From an uncultured Bacilli bacterium (GTDB taxonomy: Bacteria; Bacillota_I; Bacilli_A; RF39; UBA660), in NCBI GenBank assembly GCA_934119955.1, contig CAKOSZ010000004.1, positions 62,001-126,000 of the forward strand: 64,000 nucleotides of DNA, given 5' to 3'. A program made the position numbers and the translations under genes. Shown here one piece after another: positions 25,786 through 33,681 of this stretch. A model generated the notes under the pieces. It had not been told where the DNA came from. It did no database searches and saw nothing but the letters and a program-made list of their open reading frames with translations. Position 1 is the first letter of the stretch. Every line of letters begins with the position of its first letter.

Positions 25786-26697
25786 CTACATTTGCATAAT
25801 GAATGTCAAAAAAGAAATATTTTCTAAACAATTATTGCTTTTTATATCTTCATCTAAGATAGATAAATTATAAAGTAAATTCAAAAGTTCTTTCTTAGAA
25901 TAATTAATTCCTTTTCCCCTGGCAAGTTTAACAGGATACTCATGAACACTTAACATATTACTAATTTCATTATCACTTAAATTACTTAAAACTTTAACAT
26001 TATAAATTAATCTAATTTGATTAGCAAGTAAAATCATAATTTGCATAATTTCAACGCCACTATTTAGAAAATGTAAATATAATTCGTAAACTGTATTTTT
26101 ATTCTTTTTAACAATTGCATCAATTAAATCAAAAATACTAGATTCAATATTTTTATTAGTTATTAAATCAACATCTTCTTTTTTAATTATTTTAGAATCA
26201 CTCTTATATAATTTTAGTTTTGTAAGTTCAGTTTCAATTATATTATAGTTAGTTCCAACTTTATTTAAAAAATAATTAATAACTTGATTATCCATTTTAT
26301 AACCATCTAAATTTATATTAACAAATGAAGAGTAACTTAATTCTTTAATTGTAATAAGTCGAAAACTTTTTTTAACTAAATTAACTAATTTTAGACGATT
26401 ATTTAATTTACTTGCAACTATTATTAAAATGTTATCACTTGGATTATTTATATATTTTAAAAACTTTTCTTCATTAAAATCAATTTTTTCATTTAAAAAT
26501 ATTGGATTATAACAAATAACTACCTTTTGTTTTAAAAACATATCATAAGTATCTAAATCTTCTATAACAAAATCAAAACTAGTTTCTAATAAATCGTATT
26601 GAATCTTTTCATAATCAGTTAATTTTTTTAAAATATTATCTATTTCTCTTTGAATTAAAACTGAGTTTTCACCTTCAATTAGTATTAATTTGTCCAT
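25786..26697 (-). CDS. holA: DNA polymerase III delta subunit
   Basis: Clamp-loader subunit that opens the beta clamp. The 303-residue protein has the HolA pattern: N-terminal LILIEGENSVLIQREIDNIL in place of the P-loop, central DNRLKLVNLVKKSF-like region and a C-terminal helical domain ending in KSNNCLENISFLTFIMQM. Similarity is diffuse, as usual for delta. It overlaps alaS by 13 nt and is the last gene of the T-box operon. Confidence 0.85.
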   Translation of the reverse strand: MDKLILIEGENSVLIQREIDNILKKLTDYEKIQYDLLETSFDFVIEDLDTYDMFLKQKVVICYNPIFLNEKIDFNEEKFLKYINNPSDNILIIVASKLNNRLKLVNLVKKSFRLITIKELSYSSFVNINLDGYKMDNQVINYFLNKVGTNYNIIETELTKLKLYKSDSKIIKKEDVDLITNKNIESSIFDLIDAIVKKNKNTVYELYLHFLNSGVEIMQIMILLANQIRLIYNVKVLSNLSDNEISNMLSVHEYPVKLARGKGINYSKKELLNLLYNLSILDEDIKSNNCLENISFLTFIMQM

Positions 26698-29369
26698 ATT
26701 TCATTTTCAAGCTCTAATAAAGTCTTATCAAGATTTTCCAAATCTTTAAATGATCCCATAGCAAATTTATTAGATCCTCCCCCATTACCACCTAATTTAG
26801 AAGAATAAGTTTTAACAATTTTACCTGCTTCAATTTTAGAATTACTACGTGCAATTAGATTTAAATTACCATCTTTATTATTAGCAAAAAGAATAAAAAT
26901 ATTTTCATATTTATTACTAATAGTATCAGCAATATTTTTTAAAGTATTAGTATCCATATTAGTTTTCATAATTAAAACATTTAAATTGCTTTTAGAAACT
27001 ATATTATTTTCATAAGTACTTAAATCATCAATACTCTTTTCACTTTTAAGTTTTAAATATTCTTTTTCAAGAGAACGAATACAACTTGCAACATAATTAT
27101 CTTTATTTTTTAAATTAATTATATCTTTATATGATTTTGGTTTATCATTATCAAGAGTTAAATCAAGAGTTAAATTAATTCCTTCTTTTTTAGCATTTTT
27201 AATTATTTCGTTAGCCTTCATAATATTTTTAATGATATTAGAATTATATGGATTAGCAACACTTACTAAACCACTTTCAATAGTTAAACCAGTTGCACCA
27301 GTTATTCTATATGTATTACTTCCCTTGTTTTCAAAAGATAAAATTGCAAATTTTTCAATTACACCTGTATTTTTAACATGACAACCACCACATAATTCTT
27401 TGGAATCCCCTATTTCAACAAGTCTTACTTTATCTTTGTATTTAGAACCAAATAAAGCCATTACTTCGTTAGAATCAATATCAGCAAAGTTTTTAATAGT
27501 TGTTTGTCTTTTATAGTCTTTTTTAATATAATCATTTACAAAATTTTCTACCTTAATTAACTCTTCATCAGTTATTTTACCATGATAATTAAAATCAAAA
27601 CGAAGATATGTATCACATACTTTGGAACCTACTTGGTAAATATCTTTATCAATTATTTTTTGAAGAGCAAGTTGTAAAATATGAACAGTTGAATGATTAT
27701 TTTCTATTTTAAGTCTTCTTTCTTTATCAACAATTAAATCGGCTAAATCATCTAATTTAATAGTTCCATAATTAACTTTAATAGTATGAATATGTTGACC
27801 ATTTGGAGCCTTTAAAACATCTAAAACTGTTGCTTTGAATCCATCTTTAACAATAACTCCTGTATCACTAATTTGTCCACCTGATTCAGCATAAAAACAA
27901 GTTTTATCAAAAATAATCATACCATAGTCATCAAGTTCATGGACAAATTTATTATCTTTAATTAAACCAATTACAGTTGCTTTCATTTCATAAGTTTCAT
28001 AGATAAATTCGGATTCATCTTTATAATTTAATAATAATTCATTTTGAGATTTAAAAGACTCAATTTGTTTTTGTTTACTTTTAGATAACTCTTTTTGTTC
28101 CTTCATACATTTTAAGAATTCATCATAATCAGTTGTATAACCTTTTTCATTTAGAATTTCAAGAGTTAATTCAAATGGAAAACCATAAGTATCATATAGT
28201 TTAAAAGTATCTTTACCACTTATTTTATTATCAAGAGATACATCCATTAATTCAGCAAGTTTCTTTTCTCCTTTATCAAGAGTTTTTAAGAATAAATCTT
28301 CTTCTTGCATAATTAAGGCTTTAACATGGGCTTGTTTTGTTAATAAATATGGATATACTTCTTTCATATTAAGAACAACACTATCAACAAGTTTATACAT
28401 GAATTTTCCATTTAAACCAAGTTTTTTACCATATCTAACACTTCTTCTTAAAAGTCTTCTTAAAATATAACCACGACCAACATTATCAAAATTTGCTCCA
28501 TCAGCAAGGGCAAAGGTAATTGATCTTATATGATCAGCAATTACTTTATAGGGCATAGATTTATCATAAGTAGTACCACTTAATTTTTCAATATCATGAA
28601 TAATTGGTAAGAATAAATCAGTATCAAAGTTAGAATCAGCATCTTGAAAAATACATGCCCATCTTTCAAGCCCTGCTCCTGTATCAATATTTTTACTTGG
28701 AAGTTCTTTGTAGTCATGTCTTTCTACACCTTCTTTGGAATTAAATTGACTAAATACATTGTTCCAAATTTCAACAAATCTTTCGTTATCTTCGCCTTTC
28801 ATGAAGTGTTCAAGTGCATGATTATCAAAATCATATTTTTCTCCACGATCAAAGAAAATCTCGGTATCTGGTCCGCAAGGGCCCTCACCTATCTCCCAGA
28901 AATTATCTTCAAGTTTTGTAATATGACTTTCTGGTACACCTAAACTTACCCATTTATTGTAAGTATCAGTATCTTCTGGATATACTGTAAAATATAATTT
29001 TTCAATAGGAATATCAAACCAATCTTTACTTGTTAAAAGTTCATAAGCAAATTCAATTGCTTCAAATTTAAAATAATCTCCTACTGAGAAATTTCCCATC
29101 ATTTCAAAGAAAGTATGATGACGTCTTGTAACTCCAACATTTTCTATATCATTTGTACGAATACATTTTTGAATATTAGTAATTCTTCTATTATCAGGCA
29201 CAACTGTTCCATCAAAGTATTTTTTTAAAGGCGTAACCCCGGCATTAATCCATAAAAGAGAATCATCATCTTGGGGTATTAAAGATGCACTAGGAACAAC
29301 GGTATGACCTTTACTTTGAAAGAAATCAAGCCACATTTTTCTTATTTCTAAACTAGTTAATTTTTTCAT
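26685..29369 (-). CDS. alaS: Alanyl-tRNA synthetase
   Basis: Charges tRNA-Ala. The 894-residue class II enzyme has the N-terminal HHTFFEMMGNFSVGD motif and TGAGLERW. The editing domain has zinc-binding NHSTVHILQ and ELCGGCHV, and the C-terminal DHHA1 part contains GGNGGGSNKFAMGS. It starts MKKLTSLEIRKMWLDFF, 2 nt after the kinase-like gene. The operon is preceded by a T-box with a GCT (Ala) specifier, so it should be induced when tRNA-Ala is uncharged. Confidence 0.97.
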   Translation of the reverse strand: MKKLTSLEIRKMWLDFFQSKGHTVVPSASLIPQDDDSLLWINAGVTPLKKYFDGTVVPDNRRITNIQKCIRTNDIENVGVTRRHHTFFEMMGNFSVGDYFKFEAIEFAYELLTSKDWFDIPIEKLYFTVYPEDTDTYNKWVSLGVPESHITKLEDNFWEIGEGPCGPDTEIFFDRGEKYDFDNHALEHFMKGEDNERFVEIWNNVFSQFNSKEGVERHDYKELPSKNIDTGAGLERWACIFQDADSNFDTDLFLPIIHDIEKLSGTTYDKSMPYKVIADHIRSITFALADGANFDNVGRGYILRRLLRRSVRYGKKLGLNGKFMYKLVDSVVLNMKEVYPYLLTKQAHVKALIMQEEDLFLKTLDKGEKKLAELMDVSLDNKISGKDTFKLYDTYGFPFELTLEILNEKGYTTDYDEFLKCMKEQKELSKSKQKQIESFKSQNELLLNYKDESEFIYETYEMKATVIGLIKDNKFVHELDDYGMIIFDKTCFYAESGGQISDTGVIVKDGFKATVLDVLKAPNGQHIHTIKVNYGTIKLDDLADLIVDKERRLKIENNHSTVHILQLALQKIIDKDIYQVGSKVCDTYLRFDFNYHGKITDEELIKVENFVNDYIKKDYKRQTTIKNFADIDSNEVMALFGSKYKDKVRLVEIGDSKELCGGCHVKNTGVIEKFAILSFENKGSNTYRITGATGLTIESGLVSVANPYNSNIIKNIMKANEIIKNAKKEGINLTLDLTLDNDKPKSYKDIINLKNKDNYVASCIRSLEKEYLKLKSEKSIDDLSTYENNIVSKSNLNVLIMKTNMDTNTLKNIADTISNKYENIFILFANNKDGNLNLIARSNSKIEAGKIVKTYSSKLGGNGGGSNKFAMGSFKDLENLDKTLLELENEIWTN

Positions 29370-29371
29370 AA

Positions 29372-29914
29372 TTAAATCCTTTCTAAAATTGATTTTAAAG
29401 AATTAAGATAAGTATCTTTATCGAAATTATTTAAGATAAAATAATCAGCAAAAGCAATTGGACCACCTTTGGCAAGGTTTTCAATCTCTGCAATATCACG
29501 TTTTTCAGCCTCAGTAGAACTAAGACTTCTAATATCACGAACACTAAGTCTTTCATAACGAATATTCTTATCAGCAATAATTGCAATAACTTTTAAAGAT
29601 GAGCCTAACTTTTCTCTTAAAACAACAAGTTCATCCCAAGAATATAAACCATCAAGTACAACGTTAGAACTAAGAGCATACTCACTAATTCTAGGAAGTA
29701 AAATTTTAGCATAAGCACTCATGCCAAGTTCACTTCTCAATTTTTCACGCATAAACTTCTCATTTTCAGGTGTAACTTCCATATTATTTTCTTTTAATTT
29801 TTCCATGGTTACCCCTCCAAAATAAACTTTCTTGTAACCAATACTTTCTAAATAATCACTAGCAACTGATTTTCCAGAGCCACACATACCTACAATAGCA
29901 ATAATTTTATTCAT
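29372..29914 (-). CDS. Dephospho-CoA kinase/adenylate kinase-like P-loop protein
   Basis: The 180-residue protein has a P-loop near its start (AIVGMCGSGKSVASDYL) and a Walker B-like VVLDGLYSWDEL. A lid-like Arg-rich region (RLSVRDIRSLSSTEAEKRD) follows, then a late YFILNNFDKDT as in dephospho-CoA kinase-like folds. The substrate is unknown; this group is often annotated as AAA or kinase-like. It is the first gene after the alanine T-box and 2 nt before alaS, which suggests a link with alanylation or that it merely shares control. Confidence 0.7.
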   Translation of the reverse strand: MNKIIAIVGMCGSGKSVASDYLESIGYKKVYFGGVTMEKLKENNMEVTPENEKFMREKLRSELGMSAYAKILLPRISEYALSSNVVLDGLYSWDELVVLREKLGSSLKVIAIIADKNIRYERLSVRDIRSLSSTEAEKRDIAEIENLAKGGPIAFADYFILNNFDKDTYLNSLKSILERI

Positions 29915-29929
29915 AATTCCTCCAACAAT

Positions 29930-30075
29930 AAAAGACCTTGGTAGGAGCGATCAACGCGTTACCATCCTACTTTGGTCTTAATTTTTATAACGGTATCCCG
30001 AAATCCTAAATAAGTAGCCTTTCACAAACACTTGTATTAAGTTCCACCACACCTTAACTCTCTAAAACAAATAAT
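29930..30075 (-). ncRNA. T-box riboswitch, alanine specifier
   Basis: On the minus strand: stem I base AGAGAG (30063-30058), specifier GCT (30018-30016) within GAAAG-GCT-AC, and antiterminator motif AGGATGGTAACGCG (29968-29955). That motif differs from consensus by one base in ACC (AAC here). The TGGT bulge can pair with the ACCA end of tRNA. A competing terminator pairs AAGACC/GGTCTT and GTAGGA/TCCTAC around it, followed by TTTATT. Confidence 0.85.
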
Positions 30076-30172
30076 TCGTTACTTCAAATATTTAATAGAT
30101 TTTTCAAAAACAAATTTATTTTAACACATAATAAATCAAAAATCTATACTTTTTTGTATTTTTTTATTAATA

Positions 30173-31765
30173 TTAATAACTATCACATACTTCATTATTA
30201 GAACCATATATTGTTACACCACTTGCTGTATATGGACTGTCCCTATCTAACCAAGGGTAATATCTAGTAGTATCTGTACTAGATGCTTGAATTTTTTTAA
30301 TATCTGTGCATGATTTATTAATAGTTATCTTAGATAAATTAGGATTACCAGAATTAAATTTCTCAAACGCAACTCTATCAATATATTGGATACCATTTCC
30401 TATTGTTATACTTGTTAATTGATTATTTGAAAAAGCACTATCACCTATTGTTGTTACACTATTTGGTATTGTTATATTTGTTAATTGATTATATGAAAAA
30501 GCACTATCACCTATTGTTGTTACACTATTTGGTATTGTTACATTTATCAATTGATTATCATAAAAAGCAGCATTTCCTATTGTTGTTACACTATTTGGTA
30601 TTGTTACACTTGTCAATTGATTATCTAAAAAAGCAGAATTTCCTATTGTTGTTACACTATTTGGTATTGTTACACTTGTCAATTGATTATTATAAAAAGC
30701 ATTATTTCCTATTGTTGTCACACTACCTGATATTGTTACATTTATCAATTGATTATTTGAAAAAGCATGATTTCCTATTGTTGTTACACTATTTGGTATT
30801 GTTACACTTGTTAATTGATTATCATAAAAAGCATATTCATCGATTGTTGTAATGCTATCAGGTATTACTACACTTATTAAATTTTTATTTTTAAATGATC
30901 CTGATAGCGGAATTCCAATAATAGGTCTTATATTAACATTTTTTTGATAATTATTTAAATCATTTAATTTGTAATCATTATTTTTATTTGATAATTGTTC
31001 TATTACACTGGTTTCACTATTTCCTATAACTGTAACCGGATAACCTTTAATTGTATTTGGTATTATTACATCAGTTCCACATGTTTCATTATAATCAATA
31101 ATTGCTACTTCATTACCATCATTAATAGTTCCTACTCTAAAACATGATTCATCGGTTGCAATTGATTTTTCATTGAAGTCGCCCGCTACATCTACTTTTA
31201 TACTTGCAAATATGTTCTTCCACTCTTCTATTGTATAATCCACGTCTTCGGTATTTCCAATATTAGTAGTATTTGAAATCCACATATAAAGTCTATAAGT
31301 TATACTAACTTCACTTGTAGTATTCTTGTTTATGGTATTAACCCATATTCTTTTATTTGTTAAGTCTCCATAACTTCTACCATCAAATACAGTTGTTGTC
31401 GTTCCATTTTTAGTTTCTGTTAAAGTAAATTTTAATAAATTATCTTTTATTCTTGTTTTTCCAGATACAACATCTCCATGTTTTAAGATTATTTCATACC
31501 AGATATCTTTATTAGTTGTTGTGTTCTTTCCATCAATTGTAAACTCAAAGAAACTAGTTGCATCATAGGTTTCACTTGGCATTACATTTGCTAAATTAAT
31601 TGATTTATTACCATTTGCATAGTGCATATACACATCCCCTACTACAAGGCTTGAATTTTGTCCTGTTTTACTCATTGAAAACACAGCATAAGTTAAACTA
31701 ATAGTTAAGATTAATACTCCTAGTATTATACTAGTAATTAAAATTGTTTTCTTGTTATTTTTCAT
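30173..31765 (-). CDS. BspA-type leucine-rich repeat surface protein
   Basis: The 530-residue predicted exported protein has a basic N-terminus and a hydrophobic segment (ILITSIILGVLILTISLTYA). A beta-rich domain of about 190 residues follows, then eight 22-residue LRR_5/BspA repeats such as LTSVTIPNSVTTIGNSAFLD. Such proteins mediate adhesion in gut and oral bacteria. Four Cys flank the repeats and may form disulfides. There is no visible LPXTG or C-terminal anchor, so the N-terminal segment may be the anchor. ATG 31765 has SD GGAG 6 nt upstream; an earlier GTG overlaps it. Confidence 0.8.
   Translation of the reverse strand: MKNNKKTILITSIILGVLILTISLTYAVFSMSKTGQNSSLVVGDVYMHYANGNKSINLANVMPSETYDATSFFEFTIDGKNTTTNKDIWYEIILKHGDVVSGKTRIKDNLLKFTLTETKNGTTTTVFDGRSYGDLTNKRIWVNTINKNTTSEVSITYRLYMWISNTTNIGNTEDVDYTIEEWKNIFASIKVDVAGDFNEKSIATDESCFRVGTINDGNEVAIIDYNETCGTDVIIPNTIKGYPVTVIGNSETSVIEQLSNKNNDYKLNDLNNYQKNVNIRPIIGIPLSGSFKNKNLISVVIPDSITTIDEYAFYDNQLTSVTIPNSVTTIGNHAFSNNQLINVTISGSVTTIGNNAFYNNQLTSVTIPNSVTTIGNSAFLDNQLTSVTIPNSVTTIGNAAFYDNQLINVTIPNSVTTIGDSAFSYNQLTNITIPNSVTTIGDSAFSNNQLTSITIGNGIQYIDRVAFEKFNSGNPNLSKITINKSCTDIKKIQASSTDTTRYYPWLDRDSPYTASGVTIYGSNNEVCDSY
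30390..30850 (-). repeat. Tandem 66-bp coding repeats in the LRR gene
   Basis: Units repeat every 66 bp (for example 30421 and 30487 start the same ATTGATTAT-related string). The six central units are nearly identical at DNA level, including at silent positions, which points to recent duplication or gene conversion. Copy number could vary by slippage or recombination. Confidence 0.8.
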
Positions 31766-32101
31766 AAACACTCCTTTTCTTCATTAAAAAAACATGATTA
31801 AAATTATAGATATTCTCTATATTCTAACCATGTAATATTAAATAATTTTATCTTTTTAATCAAAGAATTTTCTTGATATATATAGTTATATAAGGGTTTC
31901 ATTACGTTAATTTGTCCATATATACTCATATATATCACTTACCTTTCTATACTTAGATTATAACTAAATATTTTCTGTTTGGCAAGTATTTTCAAAATTA
32001 ATTTTTTTATTTATAATTTTACTATTATTTTGTCTAGTTTTATCTATTATTCTTGTCATATAGTTTAATTTATATTATACTTTTATTGTAAAGGAGAATA
32101 T
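31766..32101. other. Divergent intergenic region, LRR protein / dehydrogenase
   Basis: AT-rich. It holds the SD for the LRR gene at one end and a good plus-strand promoter at 32053-32081 at the other. A long loop is flanked by GATATATA/TATATATC (around 31875 and 31932), and a TATAGA/TCTATA hairpin lies near 31807. I see no gene and no known RNA family. Confidence 0.5.
32053..32081 (+). promoter_or_regulatory. Promoter of the DapB-like dehydrogenase
   Basis: TTGTCA (32053-32058), a 17-nt spacer and TATACT (32076-32081), then SD AAGGAG and ATG 32102. Confidence 0.8.
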
Positions 32102-33175
32102 ATGAAAGAAATTAATGTAGTCCAAATTGGATGTGGTAAAATGAGTCGTTATACAATGCGTTATTTACTTGATAAAGGTTGTAATCTTATAGGAGCATTT
32201 GATATAAACGAGAAAATTATTGGTAAAAGTGTAAATAGTATTTATGATGAGGTTAATTCTAATGTTTTAATTAGTAATATAAGTGACCTTGATTTAAAAC
32301 TAAAAGAGTTAAAACCAAATGTTGCAATTGTTGAAACAATGAGTTTATTAAATGATGTTTATGATGTTATTAAAATATGTGCAGCAAATGGAGTTAATAC
32401 AATTACAACTTGTGAAGAGGCTTTTGATTCTTATAATTCTAATCCTACTAAAACCTTAGAACTTGACGAAATTGCTAAATCTAATAATTGTACCATTACA
32501 GGATCTGGTTATCAAGATGTTTACTGGGGTAATTTAATTAGTATTATTGCTGGTTCTACTTTTAAAATAACTAAAATTAAAGGAAGTTCATCTTATAATG
32601 TTGAAGATTATGGAATTGCTCTTGCAAAAGCCCATGGTGCTGGACTTAGTTTAGAAGAATTTGAACGTGATGTGGCAGCAAGTGATAACATTAGCCATGA
32701 AGAAAGACTCAAATTAATTAATAAGGGAGAATTTTTACCAAGTTATATGTGGAATACCAATGGTTGGCTTGCTTCTAAACTAGATTTACATGTTATTAGT
32801 CAAGAACAAAAATGTGTACCAATTACTTGCAGTCATGATATTCACTCTACTACTTTAAATATGGACGTTAAAAGCGGTCTTGCAACTGGTATGAGTGCTG
32901 TTGTTACTACTAAAACAGAAGAAGGTATTATAATTGAAAGTGAATGCATTGGTAAAGTTTATGCCAAAGAGGATTTTGATAAAAACGAATGGACAATTTA
33001 CGGAGAACCTAATACAACTGTTACAATAAATCGTCCTCAAACCGTAGAACTTACTTGTGCTACTATCGTTAATAGAATACCTGATTTATTAAACTCTCGT
33101 CCTGGATTTGTTTTAACAAGTGAAATGGATGAATTAAAATATAGAACTAATAGTCTACCTATTTATTTGAAATAG
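32102..33175 (+). CDS. DapB-like NAD(P)-dependent amino acid dehydrogenase
   Basis: The 357-residue protein has an N-terminal Rossmann fold (VVQIGCGKMSRYTMRYLLDKG then IGAFDIN), a TTCEEAFDS strand and a DapB-type C-terminal domain. Size and domain order resemble 2,4-diaminopentanoate dehydrogenase of ornithine fermentation and related diaminopimelate dehydrogenases. However, the usual GTGxNPG loop is replaced by GSGYQDVYWG, and no ornithine pathway gene is nearby. The substrate is therefore unknown. It is a single gene with its own promoter and terminator. Confidence 0.65.
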   Translation: MKEINVVQIGCGKMSRYTMRYLLDKGCNLIGAFDINEKIIGKSVNSIYDEVNSNVLISNISDLDLKLKELKPNVAIVETMSLLNDVYDVIKICAANGVNTITTCEEAFDSYNSNPTKTLELDEIAKSNNCTITGSGYQDVYWGNLISIIAGSTFKITKIKGSSSYNVEDYGIALAKAHGAGLSLEEFERDVAASDNISHEERLKLINKGEFLPSYMWNTNGWLASKLDLHVISQEQKCVPITCSHDIHSTTLNMDVKSGLATGMSAVVTTKTEEGIIIESECIGKVYAKEDFDKNEWTIYGEPNTTVTINRPQTVELTCATIVNRIPDLLNSRPGFVLTSEMDELKYRTNSLPIYLK

Positions 33176-33196
33176 TATTTTTATACTATTTTTCTT
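33170..33196 (+). terminator. Intrinsic terminator after the dehydrogenase
   Basis: AAATAGTAT (33170-33178) and ATACTATTT (33183-33191), 4-nt loop, then TTCTTTT. Confidence 0.85.
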
Positions 33197-33241
33197 TTCA
33201 ACAAATTTTAAATATGTTATGATGAATGAGAAAGGAGTATT

Positions 33242-33628
33242 ATGAACTGTTTATTTTGTAAAATAATTAATAAAGAAATTAAGAGTGAAATAATCTATGA
33301 AAATGATTTATTATTTGTATTCTTGGATATTAATCCAACTACTAATGGAGATACTTTAATTATACCAAAGAAGCATTTTGAAAATATCTTCGAAGTAGAT
33401 GATGAAACTTTACTAGAAATTAATAAAGTTAGTAAGATGTTATATAAAACTTATAAAGAAAAACTTAATTGTATTGGTCTTACTTTATCAACTAATTTAG
33501 AATATGGTCAAGAAATTCGTCATTTTCATGTTCACTTTATTCCAAGATATGAAAATGATGAAGTTAAACATTTATCTAACAAAAAGATTTTAAAAGATTT
33601 AGCCGACATTAAGAATATGTTAAAATAG
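33242..33628 (+). CDS. HIT family nucleotide hydrolase
   Basis: The 128-residue protein has the N-terminal MNCLFCKIINKEIKSEIIYE and the histidine triad RHFHVHFIPRY, both characteristic of HinT-like AMP-lysine/ADP hydrolases. These are housekeeping purine nucleoside phosphoramidases. SD GAAAGGAG lies before the ATG. Single gene with its own terminator. Confidence 0.93.
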   Translation: MNCLFCKIINKEIKSEIIYENDLLFVFLDINPTTNGDTLIIPKKHFENIFEVDDETLLEINKVSKMLYKTYKEKLNCIGLTLSTNLEYGQEIRHFHVHFIPRYENDEVKHLSNKKILKDLADIKNMLK

Positions 33629-33651
33629 ATACAATTTAGTATCTTTTTTTA
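33627..33651 (+). terminator. Intrinsic terminator after the HIT gene
   Basis: AGATAC (33627-33632) / GTATCT (33639-33644) with a 6-nt loop and T run. Confidence 0.8.
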
Positions 33652-33681
33652 TTATTATCATAGACTTTATTGGAGGATAAA

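Noticed and set aside
29370..30075. Possible tRNA gene in the alaS upstream region
   Set aside because: The structured sequence fits a T-box (AGAGAG, GCT specifier, TGGT core). No cloverleaf can be drawn, and I found no tRNA gene in the window.
30403..30852. 149-residue plus-strand open frame over the LRR repeats
   Set aside because: It is the reverse complement of the tandem 66-bp coding repeats and has a Leu/His-repetitive sequence with no start signal. The minus-strand LRR protein explains it.
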